In this document: in pieces, positions 53,672 through 62,034 of the stretch | How positions within the stretch are numbered: position 1 is the first letter of the stretch | Layout: every line of letters starts with the position of its first letter | Assembly (NCBI GenBank): GCA_903924855.1 | Contig: CAIYCW010000152.1 | Coordinates: 1 to 64,000 of the forward strand | From: an uncultured Rhodospirillales bacterium | GTDB taxonomy: Bacteria; Pseudomonadota; Alphaproteobacteria; Acetobacterales; Acetobacteraceae | Length of the DNA stretch: 64,000 nt | Direction of reading: 5' to 3' | Notes under the pieces: model-generated | What the model was told of the DNA's origin: nothing | Database searches by the model: none | The model's input: the letters and a program-made list of their open reading frames with translations, nothing else | Position numbers and translations under genes: made by a program

Positions 53672-55345
53672 ATGCCCGAGGGTGGCAAGCTGCTGGCCGG
53701 ATTGCGACCCGAGATCGTGGTGGCGGAACCGCGCCTGCGCTTCCTCTCGCCGCTGCTGCAGCGCATCCTGCTGGTCAACCTGCTGCCGCTCGCCGTGCTG
53801 CTGGCAGCCCTGCTCTATCTGGACCAGTACCAGAACGGCCTGCTGCAGGCCGAGGTCACCACGCTGCGCGAACAGGCGCGCATCTATGCCGGCGCCCTCG
53901 GCGAAGCCGCGATCCGGGAGGACACGCCGGACAGCCCGCACCTGGTGCCCGATCTGGCCCGCCCGCTGCTGCGCCGGCTGACCGAACCCACGCCCAACGC
54001 CCAGGCCAGGCTCTATTCCGCCGAGGGCGAGGTGCTGGCGGACACCCGCGTGCGCGAGGGCGCCGGCGGTGCGGTGGTGATGGAGCCCCTGCCCCCGGCG
54101 CTGGATCGCGGCCGGCTGGTCGATCTGGTGGGGCAGTTCTACGACGATCTGCTCAGCCTGCTGCCGCACAGCACGGATGAATCGCTGCTCGATCTCGGCC
54201 AACAGGCCGCCGGCACAGACTGGTCGCCCGATGTGCGCGCCGAGCTGAAGCGCAACGCCGAGACACCCGGCCGCCAGATTCCGCCCTATATCCGCCGCAG
54301 CGACGACAACCGCCTGCTGGTCAGCGTCTCGGAGCCGGTGTCGCGCAACCGCGCCACGTTGGGTGTTGTGGTGCTGACGCGGGAGGCGCGCGAGGTGGAT
54401 GACAGCGTGCTGGCGGTGCGGCTGTCCATCCTGGCGCTGTTCACCCTGGCCCTGGTGCTGACGGTGATGCTGTCCTGGTACCTGTCGCTCACCATCGCCC
54501 GCCCCATTCTGCGCCTGGCCGGCGCCGCCGCCGAGATGCGCGAGGGCGGCGGGCGCGGCGGCGTGGTGCCGCAGCCTTTGCTCGATCGCGGCGATGAGGT
54601 GGGCGAACTGGCGCGCGCCCTGTCGGAATCGGCAGGTGCTCTCTGGGCGCGGATGGACGCCATCGAACGCTTCGCCGCCGACGTGGCGCATGAGATCAAG
54701 AACCCGCTCTCCTCCATCCGCAGCGCCATCGAAACCCTGCGCCGCATCGACGACCCCACCAAGCAGCGCCGGCTGACCGCCATCATCGCCGAGGATGTGG
54801 GCCGGCTGGACCGGCTGATCACCGACATCTCGGACGCCTCGCGCATCGACGCCGAACTGTCACGCGTGGCGACCGAGCCGGTGGATCTGGCGCCGATCCT
54901 CTCCGCCCTCGCCGAGATCGACGAGGCAACACGCGATGAGGACGGCGCACATCTGGAGCTGCGCCTCGGCGAAGGCCGGCTGGTGGTGCAGGCGGTGGCG
55001 GACCGGCTGGTGCAGGTGCTGCGCAACCTGATCGGCAACGCGCACAGCTTCTCGCCAGCCAATGGCCGCATCCTGCTCTCCGCCCATGCCGAGGGCGGCT
55101 TCATCGAGATCGCGGTGGAGGATGAAGGCCCCGGCATCCCGGACGCCAAGCTTGAGAACATCTTCGAGCGCTTCTACTCCGAACGCCCGCAGGGCGAGCG
55201 CTTCGGCACGCATTCCGGCCTGGGCCTGTCGATCAGCCGCCAGATCGTCGAGGCGCTGAAGGGCCGGATCTCGGCGGAGAACCGGCGCGGGCCGAACGGC
55301 CAGGTGATCGGCGCGCGGTTCGTGGTGATGCTGCCGCGGGCTTGA
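53672..55345 (+). CDS. chvG: Sensor histidine kinase ChvG
   Basis: 557 residues from ATG 53672. Membrane segment 1 is near residues 32-52 (ILLVNLLPLAVLLAALLYL). A periplasmic sensor domain of about 190 residues follows, then segment 2 (LSILALFTLALVLTVMLSWYLSL) and a HAMP-like region. The phospho-acceptor His (DVAHEIKNPLSS, around residue 340), N-box LVQVLRNLIGNAHSF and G-boxes VEDEGPGIPD and HSGLGLSISRQIV are intact. It is cotranscribed with chvI. A hairpin of the repeated terminator family follows. Confidence 0.94.
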   Translation: MPEGGKLLAGLRPEIVVAEPRLRFLSPLLQRILLVNLLPLAVLLAALLYLDQYQNGLLQAEVTTLREQARIYAGALGEAAIREDTPDSPHLVPDLARPLLRRLTEPTPNAQARLYSAEGEVLADTRVREGAGGAVVMEPLPPALDRGRLVDLVGQFYDDLLSLLPHSTDESLLDLGQQAAGTDWSPDVRAELKRNAETPGRQIPPYIRRSDDNRLLVSVSEPVSRNRATLGVVVLTREAREVDDSVLAVRLSILALFTLALVLTVMLSWYLSLTIARPILRLAGAAAEMREGGGRGGVVPQPLLDRGDEVGELARALSESAGALWARMDAIERFAADVAHEIKNPLSSIRSAIETLRRIDDPTKQRRLTAIIAEDVGRLDRLITDISDASRIDAELSRVATEPVDLAPILSALAEIDEATRDEDGAHLELRLGEGRLVVQAVADRLVQVLRNLIGNAHSFSPANGRILLSAHAEGGFIEIAVEDEGPGIPDAKLENIFERFYSERPQGERFGTHSGLGLSISRQIVEALKGRISAENRRGPNGQVIGARFVVMLPRA

Positions 55346-55355
55346 AAGGTAGAGT

Positions 55356-55392
55356 CTTCTTTTTGTGAACAAAAAGAAGCAAAAAAACTTTT
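55356..55392 (+). terminator. Terminator-family hairpin after chvG
   Basis: Arms CTTCTTTTTGT (55356-55366) and ACAAAAAGAAG (55369-55379), then CAAAAAAACTTTT. This segment is identical to 16548-16584. It reads away from chvG. Confidence 0.8.
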
Positions 55393-55460
55393 TTCGTTTG
55401 CTGACGGCACGTGCTGACTTCAGCCTGATGGGCCTCGACAGGCGGTGAGGGCAAACGGGT

Positions 55461-55492
55461 AAAAGTTTTTGCTTCTTTTTTCAAAAAGAAGC
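55461..55492 (-). terminator. Terminator-family hairpin facing the PhoX-like gene
   Basis: Arms GCTTCTTTTT (55471-55480) and AAAAAGAAGC (55483-55492). Read on the minus strand the hairpin is followed by AAAAACTTTT, the same tail as the copies at 16548 and 55356. It is thus an inverted copy serving the convergent gene at 55507-56895. Confidence 0.75.
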
Positions 55493-55506
55493 CCTTGCCT
55501 TACCTT

Positions 55507-56895
55507 CTACCCAATCCGCAGCCCGATCACCGTGGTGCGAGGCGGCATGCCCGCGGCGAAGGAGGGCCATCTTGTGGCGGGGTTTGCCCAGCTGGCCTGC
55601 GGCGTGGCACCGGGATGACGGATCGCAGCAAAGCCCTGCCGGCCACCCGGCAGCAGCGTGATGCCGCCGATGGCAGCACCCAGCGGCGCGCGATACAGCG
55701 TCCGCAACCGGGTGAAATCGGCCTCGGCCAGGGTGATCTGGCCATCCAGCCCGCCGATCCACACAGCGCCGTCGGGCCCCGCCGCCAGACAGTCCGGATT
55801 GCTGATGATCGGCCCACCCATATCGGTGTCCCCGCCGGACAGCGCCAGCTCCACTGCGAAGCGCTCCGTGGTGATGTCGCCGCCCTCCGGCCGCAGCGCC
55901 AGAATGCGACCGGCCGGATTGCCCTGCGCAAGCGCGCTGCCGGCGACGAACCCAACCCCGCCACGGCAGGCCAGCAGCACCGTGCCGGCCGACAGCGCAA
56001 GGCCGGAAGGCGCATCGAGCGGCGTGCCCTCCCGGCTGCGCTGATCGGCCACCGCCACGAAGCGCAGCACGCCGCCTTGCAGCACCGCAACACTCAGCCG
56101 CCCGGCATCCAGCGCGTCCGGCTGATCGGGGGACAGCGCCGCCTGGCTTACGAAGCGGAACAGCCGCCCGCCCTGCGCCTCGCTCATGAACACCACGGCA
56201 CGGCCGTCCGCGCTCTGCGTCGCCAGCAGCGCCGTGCGGGCAAACCGGCCCAGGCTTGCGCGCTTCACCGGGATCGCCTGCGGATCGCGCGGGTCGATCT
56301 CCACCACACGCAGCCCGCCCTGGCCTTCCGAAAGCAGAACCGTGCCCCAGGGCGTGGCAGCACCTGCCTGCGGGTCCAGCGGCCCGCGCGCGGCATCGCC
56401 GGCATCGCCCGGCTCGGTGCCGCTCACCCGGCACAGCGTGTCGGCCGCGATCCGGCGGGTCTGATAACCGCCATCGGTGACCAGATAGGCGCCGCCATGC
56501 TCCTCCAGATTGAGCACGGAGGCACCTTGCAACGCTGCCAGCAAAGCGGGATCGCCGGAGGGCAGCATGCGCGCAACCGGGGCCGGATGCGCCACCGTCA
56601 GGATCGCGCGCTTCACGCCATCCTCCCCATCCGGCTGCGTCTGCAGCCCTGCCAGAATACCATCCCAGCCGAACTGGCCCCTGGCCGCCTGGACGGAGAT
56701 GTTGGCCGGCGCGAAGGACAGGCTGTCCGGCTCGACCCGACCACCCCAGGAGATCAGCGTGCTGCGCGTCACCCCAGGCGCCACGCTGTCATCCAGCGGC
56801 GCCGGTGTGGCGGGCGGTGGCGCCAGCCGGCTTTGGGCGAATGCGCCAACCGGGGCCAGCGTGGCTGCGGTGAGAAGCGAACGACGGGTCAGCAT
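55507..56895 (-). CDS. PhoX (DUF839)-like exported protein
   Basis: 462 residues with a Tat-type leader (MLTRRSLLTAATLAPVGAFAQ). Sequence features of the PhoX/DUF839 beta-propeller family are LISWGGRVEPDSLSFAPANI near the start, then DGILAGLQTQPDG, EEHGGAYLVTDGG, PDCLAAGPDGAVWIGGLDGQ and GMPPRTTVIGLR at the end. PhoX proteins are Ca/Fe-dependent alkaline phosphatases, but this family also has many uncharacterised members, and I do not verify all metal ligands here. It converges with chvG and is divergent from the aminotransferase gene. Confidence 0.78.
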   Translation of the reverse strand: MLTRRSLLTAATLAPVGAFAQSRLAPPPATPAPLDDSVAPGVTRSTLISWGGRVEPDSLSFAPANISVQAARGQFGWDGILAGLQTQPDGEDGVKRAILTVAHPAPVARMLPSGDPALLAALQGASVLNLEEHGGAYLVTDGGYQTRRIAADTLCRVSGTEPGDAGDAARGPLDPQAGAATPWGTVLLSEGQGGLRVVEIDPRDPQAIPVKRASLGRFARTALLATQSADGRAVVFMSEAQGGRLFRFVSQAALSPDQPDALDAGRLSVAVLQGGVLRFVAVADQRSREGTPLDAPSGLALSAGTVLLACRGGVGFVAGSALAQGNPAGRILALRPEGGDITTERFAVELALSGGDTDMGGPIISNPDCLAAGPDGAVWIGGLDGQITLAEADFTRLRTLYRAPLGAAIGGITLLPGGRQGFAAIRHPGATPQASWANPATRWPSFAAGMPPRTTVIGLRIG

Positions 56896-56987
56896 GCCTG
56901 CCTCGTATGATCGTTGTCGCGGGAAACTTCCCCCGGGCGTGAATCCGGGTCTAGACTTCCATATAGGTATTCACCGAGAGGCATCCC

Positions 56988-58406
56988 ATGACCCCGCCGC
57001 CCATCTCCCCTGCCCTGCGCGCGAATTCTCCCGAGGCGCGGGACGTTGCCAGCGTGCTGCACCCCTACACCGATCTGCGCGCGCATCTCACCGCGGGCCC
57101 CACTGTGATCGGCACCGGCAACGGCGTGCGGGTGACGGATGAGCAGGGCAAAACCTATATCGACTCGGTGGCCGGTCTGTGGTGCGCCTCGCTCGGCTTC
57201 TCCAATGAGCGTCTGGTGCAGGCCGCCGCCACCCAGATGCGCAAGCTGCCCTTCTACCACAGCTTCACCGCCAAATCGCACATGCCGGCGATCGACCTGG
57301 CCGAGATGCTGCTCGCCCGCGCCCCGGTGCCGATGAGCAAGGTGTTCTTCGCCAATTCCGGCTCGGAAGCCAACGACACCGTCATCAAGATGGTCTGGTA
57401 TTTCAACAACTCGGTGGGCCGCCCCGAGAAGAAGAAGATCATCGGCCGCATCAAGGGCTATCACGGCATCACGCTGGCCGCCGCCTCGCTGACCGGCCTG
57501 CCCAACAACCACCGCAGCTTCGACCTGCCGCTGCCGGGCTTCCTGCACACCATCACGCCGCATTTCTACCACGGCGCGCTGGACGGCGAGACCGAGGCCG
57601 AATTCGCCACGCGCTGCGCCGATGAGCTGGAAAAGCTGATCCTGGCCGAAGGCCCCGAGACCATCGCCGCCTTCTGGGCCGAGCCCATCATGGGTGCGGG
57701 CGGCGTGATCCTGCCGCCTGAGGGCTATTTCCCGAAGATCCAGGCGGTGCTTTCGAAATACGACATCCTCTTCGTCGCCGATGAGGTGATCTGCGGCTTC
57801 TGGCGCACCGGCAATTACTGGGGCAGCCAGACCTTCGGCGCCAAGCCGGACATCCTGGTCTGCGCCAAGGCGCTGTCCGCAGCCTTCCTGCCGATCTCCG
57901 CGGTGATGGTGAACGAGCGCGTCTTCCAGGGCCTGGCCGATGAAAGCCATGTCATCGGCACATTCGGCCACGGCTACACCTATTCCGGCCACCCGGTGTC
58001 GGCCGCCGTCGCGATCGAGACGCTGAAGATCTACGACGAGATGGACATCGGCACCCATGTGCAAAGTGTGGCCGCCCATCTGCAGCAGGCGATCCGCGCC
58101 CGCTTCGAAGGCCACGAGCTGGTGGGCGAGGTGCGCGGCACCGGCCTGATCGGCGCCGTCGAGCTGGTGGCGGACAAGGCCACCCACAAAAACTTCGACC
58201 CCGCGCTGAAGATCGGCCCGCGCGCGGTCAAGCTCGCCGAAGCCAACGGCATCATCGCCCGCGCTTTGCCCAATGACGGCATCGCCTTCTCCCCGCCGCT
58301 GATCATCTCCAAGGAGGAGATCGATCAGGTGGTGGACGGCATCGGCCGCGCTGTGGATGAGCTGACCGTGCAGCTGAAGCGCGAGCAGATCGCGGTGGTG
58401 AGCTGA
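56988..58406 (+). CDS. Class III (omega) aminotransferase
   Basis: 472 residues. PLP-binding motifs include NSGSEANDTVIKMVWYF, YHGITLAAASLTG, FWAEPIMGAGGVILPPEGYF, VADEVICGFWRTG and the catalytic Lys294 in CAKALSAAFLPISAVM. GHGYTYSGHPVSAAVAIE follows. This is the omega-amino acid:pyruvate aminotransferase-like subgroup, with likely donors among beta-alanine, polyamines or other omega-amino acids; the exact substrate is not decided by sequence. It is preceded by a promoter gap of 92 bases from the divergent PhoX-like gene, and followed by a hairpin at 58439. Confidence 0.9.
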   Translation: MTPPPISPALRANSPEARDVASVLHPYTDLRAHLTAGPTVIGTGNGVRVTDEQGKTYIDSVAGLWCASLGFSNERLVQAAATQMRKLPFYHSFTAKSHMPAIDLAEMLLARAPVPMSKVFFANSGSEANDTVIKMVWYFNNSVGRPEKKKIIGRIKGYHGITLAAASLTGLPNNHRSFDLPLPGFLHTITPHFYHGALDGETEAEFATRCADELEKLILAEGPETIAAFWAEPIMGAGGVILPPEGYFPKIQAVLSKYDILFVADEVICGFWRTGNYWGSQTFGAKPDILVCAKALSAAFLPISAVMVNERVFQGLADESHVIGTFGHGYTYSGHPVSAAVAIETLKIYDEMDIGTHVQSVAAHLQQAIRARFEGHELVGEVRGTGLIGAVELVADKATHKNFDPALKIGPRAVKLAEANGIIARALPNDGIAFSPPLIISKEEIDQVVDGIGRAVDELTVQLKREQIAVVS

Positions 58407-58438
58407 GGGAAGCGTTCTTCTTTTTGTGACCAAACGGC

Positions 58439-58472
58439 ACAACGCGCACCTGATCTCTCAGGTGCGCGTTGT
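58439..58472. terminator. Bidirectional hairpin between aminotransferase and GMC genes
   Basis: A perfect 15-bp stem: arms 58439-58453 (ACAACGCGCACCTGA) and 58458-58472, with loop TCTC. Just upstream, 58413-58430 carries TTCTTCTTTTTGTGACC, which looks like a broken half of the terminator-family hairpin. It lies between convergent genes. Confidence 0.75.
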
Positions 58473-58501
58473 TCTGTTCGGGCAACCGGCGCCCTTCGGT
58501 T

Positions 58502-60070
58502 TCAGATCTCCCGGCGCTGCATCATCCCGGCCATGGTCTCCGCCTGGCGGATTGCCAGCGAGACGATGGTCAGCGTCGGGTTGCACGCGGCGCCCGAGGT
58601 GAACTGGCTGCCATCGGAGACGAACAGGTTCTTGATGTCGTGCGTCTGGCCGTATTTGTTGACCACGCCATCGCGCGCCTTCTCGCTCATCCGGTTGGTG
58701 CCCATGTTGTGCGTGCTGGGATAGGGCGTGGTGTTGAACACACGTGTCGCACCCACCGCCTCGTAGATCGCCCGTCCCTGCTGATAGGCGTGGTTGCGCA
58801 TCGCGACGTCGTTGGCATGGTCGTCGAAATGCACGCTCGCCACCGGCATGCCGTGCTTGTCCTTGGCCGTCTTGTCGAGCGTGATGCGGTTGGTGGCACG
58901 TGGCATGTCCTCGCCCACCAGCCACATACCCGCCATGTTCGGATAATCCTCCATGGCGGAGGCAAACGGACGGCCCCAGCCACCCGGCTCCAGGAACGCC
59001 GCCATGAATGGCAGGCCCAGCGACAGCGTCTCCATCTCATAGCCACCGACAAAGCCGCGCTTGGTGTCGTGGCGGGCCTCGTCGCGCACGATGCCGGCCA
59101 TGGTGGTGCCGCGATACATGTGCACCGGCTGTTCGAACACCGCATACACGCTGCCCGTCATGTGGCGCATGTAGTTTCGCCCGACCTGGCCCGAGGAATT
59201 GGCAAGCCCATCCGGGTATTTCGACGAAGCCGAGTTCAGCAGCAGGCGCGGGCTTTCGATCGAGTTGCCGGCCACCGCCACCACGCGCGCCTTCTGCCGC
59301 TGCATGACGCCCTGCTGATCGACATAGACAACACCGGTCACCTTGCCGGATGCATCATGCTCGATCTTCAGCACCATGCTGCCCGGGCGCACCTCCATGT
59401 TGCCGGTGGCCTCGCCCTTCGGGATCTCGCTGACCAGCGTTGACCATTTGGCGCCGGATTTGCAGCCCTGGAAGCAGAAGCCGATCTGCTGGCACGAGCC
59501 ACGCCCGTCGCGCGGCTGGCTGTTGATGGCCATGTTGCCGGAGTGGAACTCCTTGTAGCCGAGCCGCGCGGCACCAGCGGAGAGCACCTTGTAGTTGTTG
59601 TTGCCGGGCAGCCGCGGAATGCCGTTGGTGCCGGTCACACCCATCTTCAGCTCGGCCTTGGCGTAGTAGGGCTCCAGCTCGGCCAGCGTGATCGGCCAAT
59701 CGAGCAGATTGGCGCCCTGCAGATCGCCATAGGTGGTGCGGGTCTTGAACTCATGCTCCTGAAACCGCAGCGAGGCGCCGGCCCAATGCGTGGTGGAACC
59801 GCCGACCGCCTTGACGATCCAGGCCGGCAGGTTGGGGAAATCCTTGGCGATCCGCCAGCTGCCGGAGGTGGTGCGCATATCCGTCCAGGCCAGCTGGGCG
59901 AAGCTCTCCCATTCGTCGTTGATGAAATCCTGCGTCTCGTAACGCCCGCCGGCCTCCAGGATCACCACCTTGATGCCGCGCTGCGCCAGCTCATTGCCCA
60001 GCGTGCCGCCACCAGCCCCGGAGCCCACGATACAGACGATGCTGTCGTCGTTCAGATCGAATTTTGCCAT
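58502..60070 (-). CDS. GMC-family FAD dehydrogenase, large subunit
   Basis: 522 residues. The N-terminal FAD Rossmann motif is CIVGSGAGGGTLGNEL (residues about 13-28). VGGSTTHWAGASLRF follows, with substrate-domain signatures (STHNMGTNRM near residue 455) and C-terminal FAD/active-site segments SDGSQFTSGAACNPTLTIVSLAIRQAE. There is no own signal peptide: it should be exported by hitch-hiking with the Tat signal of the small subunit (60104-60652), as in gluconate and sorbitol dehydrogenases. Electrons would flow to the cytochrome c encoded upstream (61097-61495). The substrate, likely a sugar or polyol, is unknown. It is the last gene of the operon. Confidence 0.9.
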   Translation of the reverse strand: MAKFDLNDDSIVCIVGSGAGGGTLGNELAQRGIKVVILEAGGRYETQDFINDEWESFAQLAWTDMRTTSGSWRIAKDFPNLPAWIVKAVGGSTTHWAGASLRFQEHEFKTRTTYGDLQGANLLDWPITLAELEPYYAKAELKMGVTGTNGIPRLPGNNNYKVLSAGAARLGYKEFHSGNMAINSQPRDGRGSCQQIGFCFQGCKSGAKWSTLVSEIPKGEATGNMEVRPGSMVLKIEHDASGKVTGVVYVDQQGVMQRQKARVVAVAGNSIESPRLLLNSASSKYPDGLANSSGQVGRNYMRHMTGSVYAVFEQPVHMYRGTTMAGIVRDEARHDTKRGFVGGYEMETLSLGLPFMAAFLEPGGWGRPFASAMEDYPNMAGMWLVGEDMPRATNRITLDKTAKDKHGMPVASVHFDDHANDVAMRNHAYQQGRAIYEAVGATRVFNTTPYPSTHNMGTNRMSEKARDGVVNKYGQTHDIKNLFVSDGSQFTSGAACNPTLTIVSLAIRQAETMAGMMQRREI

Positions 60071-60103
60071 GTTGTTGTCCTCCCCGAATTTTGTGCTGTG
60101 AGA

Positions 60104-60652
60104 TCAGGCCTGCGGCAGCCAGTCGATGTCGGAGAAGCCGCGGTTGATGTAGCCGCCCTTGTCGGCCGAGGAGCCCTCGTAGCCGAACTTCGCCCACAGA
60201 TCCTTCTGGTTGTAGAGCGACACCACCAGGGTGGAGCGCACCTTGCCGAAGAACGCGCTGGTCTCGATGGCCTGCAACAGCTTCACCCGATCGCCCTCCC
60301 AGGCGATCGAGAGATAGTCGGCAGCCCCGTGCCGGGCCTTGGCCGCGGCATCCAGATCGGCGACACCCTTGGCGAACATCGCCTTCTTGCCGGCATCGGC
60401 CGCCATCGCATCAAAGCCGGCACAGGCGGTGACGTAATGCGTGTCCGCCAGATGGTCGTGCGGGTAGATGTCGCGCGCCATCTTCACCAGGCTTGCCATC
60501 TCATGGGCCGACAGATGCTGCGCCGCCTGCGCCCAGGCCGCCTGCGGGCTGATGCCCACACCGATGGCAAGCGATGCCGCGGCAGGGGCCGCAACGCTGG
60601 TCTTGAGGAAGCCGCGCCGGCCGAGTTCGGTCGGCTTGTTGATTGTTTTCAT
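60104..60652 (-). CDS. Gluconate 2-dehydrogenase subunit 3-like Tat small subunit
   Basis: 182 residues from ATG 60652. The Tat signal is LGRRGFLKTSVAAPAAASLAIGV. The body is a helical domain of the gluconate 2-dehydrogenase subunit 3 family (LSAHEMASLVKMARDIYPHDHLADTHYVTACAGF; then ADYLSIAWEGDRVKLLQAIE). It associates with the flavoprotein and supplies the Tat export signal. It precedes the GMC gene by 33 bases. The usual length for the family is about 180-250. Confidence 0.88.
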   Translation of the reverse strand: MKTINKPTELGRRGFLKTSVAAPAAASLAIGVGISPQAAWAQAAQHLSAHEMASLVKMARDIYPHDHLADTHYVTACAGFDAMAADAGKKAMFAKGVADLDAAAKARHGAADYLSIAWEGDRVKLLQAIETSAFFGKVRSTLVVSLYNQKDLWAKFGYEGSSADKGGYINRGFSDIDWLPQA

Positions 60653-60680
60653 GTGTTTTCTCCCTGTTGTGATCCGGCCG

Positions 60681-61097
60681 TCAGCGATAGCGGCCGTGTT
60701 TCTGCAGCACCTCGATCCGGTAGCCGTCCGGATCGGAGACGAAGAAGAATTTGGCGAGCAAGGCGCCGTCCCGGTGGAATTCGCGCACCGGATTGGGCGA
60801 AAGCCCCGCCGCCTCGAAGCGGGCATGCTCCGCCTCCAGGTCATCGACCACAAAGGCGATGTGGCCGTAGCCGTCACCCAGGCCGTACGGCTCGGTGCGG
60901 TCATGGTTGATCGTCAGCTCCAGCTCGAAATCGGTGCCGGGGCAGAGCAGATAGACCAGGGTGAAGCCGTCAAAGGCGAGGCGGGTTGCCACCTCCATGC
61001 CAAACGCGGTGCGGTAGAAGGCAACCGAGCGCGCCTCCTCCAGCACGCGGATCATCATGTGAATCGGCCGGACCCCGGCAGGTGCGTGTGCGCTCAT
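60681..61097 (-). CDS. VOC-family protein, glyoxalase I-like
   Basis: 138 residues from ATG 61097, the length of glyoxalase I. The four glyoxalase-I metal ligands can be placed: His in RPIHMMIRV, Glu in FELELTINHD, His in GYGHIAFVVDD and Glu in DPDGYRIEVLQ. This fits lactoylglutathione lyase-type activity, but many related proteins do other things. Its start overlaps the stop of the cytochrome c gene (TGATG), and the Tat small subunit starts 28 bases later. A glyoxalase in a dehydrogenase operon could detoxify a reactive product, which is an inference. Confidence 0.85.
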   Translation of the reverse strand: MSAHAPAGVRPIHMMIRVLEEARSVAFYRTAFGMEVATRLAFDGFTLVYLLCPGTDFELELTINHDRTEPYGLGDGYGHIAFVVDDLEAEHARFEAAGLSPNPVREFHRDGALLAKFFFVSDPDGYRIEVLQKHGRYR

Positions 61098-61495
61098 CAA
61101 TGCTGATCCTTCAGCCAGGCGATGATGGTCTGGCGGATGGCGGGGGCGGCCTGGCGATAGGCCATCACCGTTCCCTTGATCATCGCCTGCGGATTGGTGA
61201 GGTAGGTGTCGAGCGTCTGCGCATCCCAGACGATGCCGCTCTCGGCATAGGCGCCGGTGTAGGCGAAGCCCGCGACCGAGCCGGCCTTGCGGCCGAACAC
61301 GCCATACAGGCTGGGCCCCTGGCGCGGGCCGCCCTCGGCGGTTGCGATATGGCAGGTGCCGCATTGGCGGCTGAACAAGGTGGCCCCGTCGGGCTTGGCC
61401 GGGGCAGGCACCGCGAACTGCGCGGATGCGCGTGTTGCAACCAAGAAGCACGCAACAACAATGGCCGCGAAAACCTTCGCGGATTGGCGATTCAT
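61097..61495 (-). CDS. Class I c-type cytochrome, single heme
   Basis: 132 residues with a signal peptide (KVFAAIVVACFLVATRASAQ). The heme motif is CGTCH (around residue 44) and the likely Met ligand is in KGTVMAYR (around residue 110). The fold matches small class I cytochromes of the type GPSLYGVFGRKAGSVAGFAYTGAY. It is the first gene of the operon with the VOC protein, Tat small subunit and GMC flavoprotein. The acetic acid bacterial dehydrogenases of this type usually have a three-heme cytochrome subunit; this one has only one heme, so it may be a soluble electron carrier. Confidence 0.9.
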   Translation of the reverse strand: MNRQSAKVFAAIVVACFLVATRASAQFAVPAPAKPDGATLFSRQCGTCHIATAEGGPRQGPSLYGVFGRKAGSVAGFAYTGAYAESGIVWDAQTLDTYLTNPQAMIKGTVMAYRQAAPAIRQTIIAWLKDQH

Positions 61496-61556
61496 CTGCT
61501 CTCCCCCCGTCTGTCCTGCGCCGACCCTAGGAAGGCTCAGAACAGACAGGGTAGTA

Positions 61557-61886
61557 TCAGGCTACGACCGCCACTTTTTCTGCCGCCTCGCGCTGCAGCC
61601 GTGCCGCCACCTGTTGGGCGTGCAGATCCTGGTTGCGCAGGTAATGCGTGCAGGTCACCCGCAGGAAGGAGGCCAGATTGGCGATCTCACCATCCGATCC
61701 CAGCACCTCGTCATGCAGAACGCCGATGAACCTTGCCACCGACATCTGCTCCTTGAGGGCGATCTCCTCAAGAATGCCCCAGAAAGCCGACTCGAGCCGG
61801 ATCGACGTTGCATGCCCATGCAGGCGTATGGCGCGGGTCTCGGCCGCATAGCTGGCCGGGTCCTGCGTGCGAAACAGTGAACACAT
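61557..61886 (-). CDS. Ribbon-helix-helix domain protein
   Basis: 109 residues from ATG 61886, with GGGAGG upstream; the longer frame adds non-conserved codons. The core is HGHATSIRLESAFWGILEEIALKEQMSVARFIGVLHDEV, which matches the alphaproteobacterial ribbon-helix-helix (RHH_4) family: a beta strand with alternating residues (TSIRLE) then two helices. Downstream, the helical segment FLRVTCTHYLRNQ is typical. Its DNA target is unknown. It is immediately upstream of the cytochrome c gene (61 bases) on the same strand and may regulate it or be cotranscribed. Confidence 0.82.
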   Translation of the reverse strand: MCSLFRTQDPASYAAETRAIRLHGHATSIRLESAFWGILEEIALKEQMSVARFIGVLHDEVLGSDGEIANLASFLRVTCTHYLRNQDLHAQQVAARLQREAAEKVAVVA

Positions 61887-62034
61887 GACTGCCTCCCCTC
61901 TGCGGCCGTGTGCGAAGCCGGGATCTGCCCAAATGTCGCACCAACCGTTCTGTCTGGCGGCAGGATAGTCCCAAGAAATGCCGTGTTTCAATCGACAGCG
62001 GCGTGAGCGTGGGCGGGATCAGGCGAAGCCAGCC

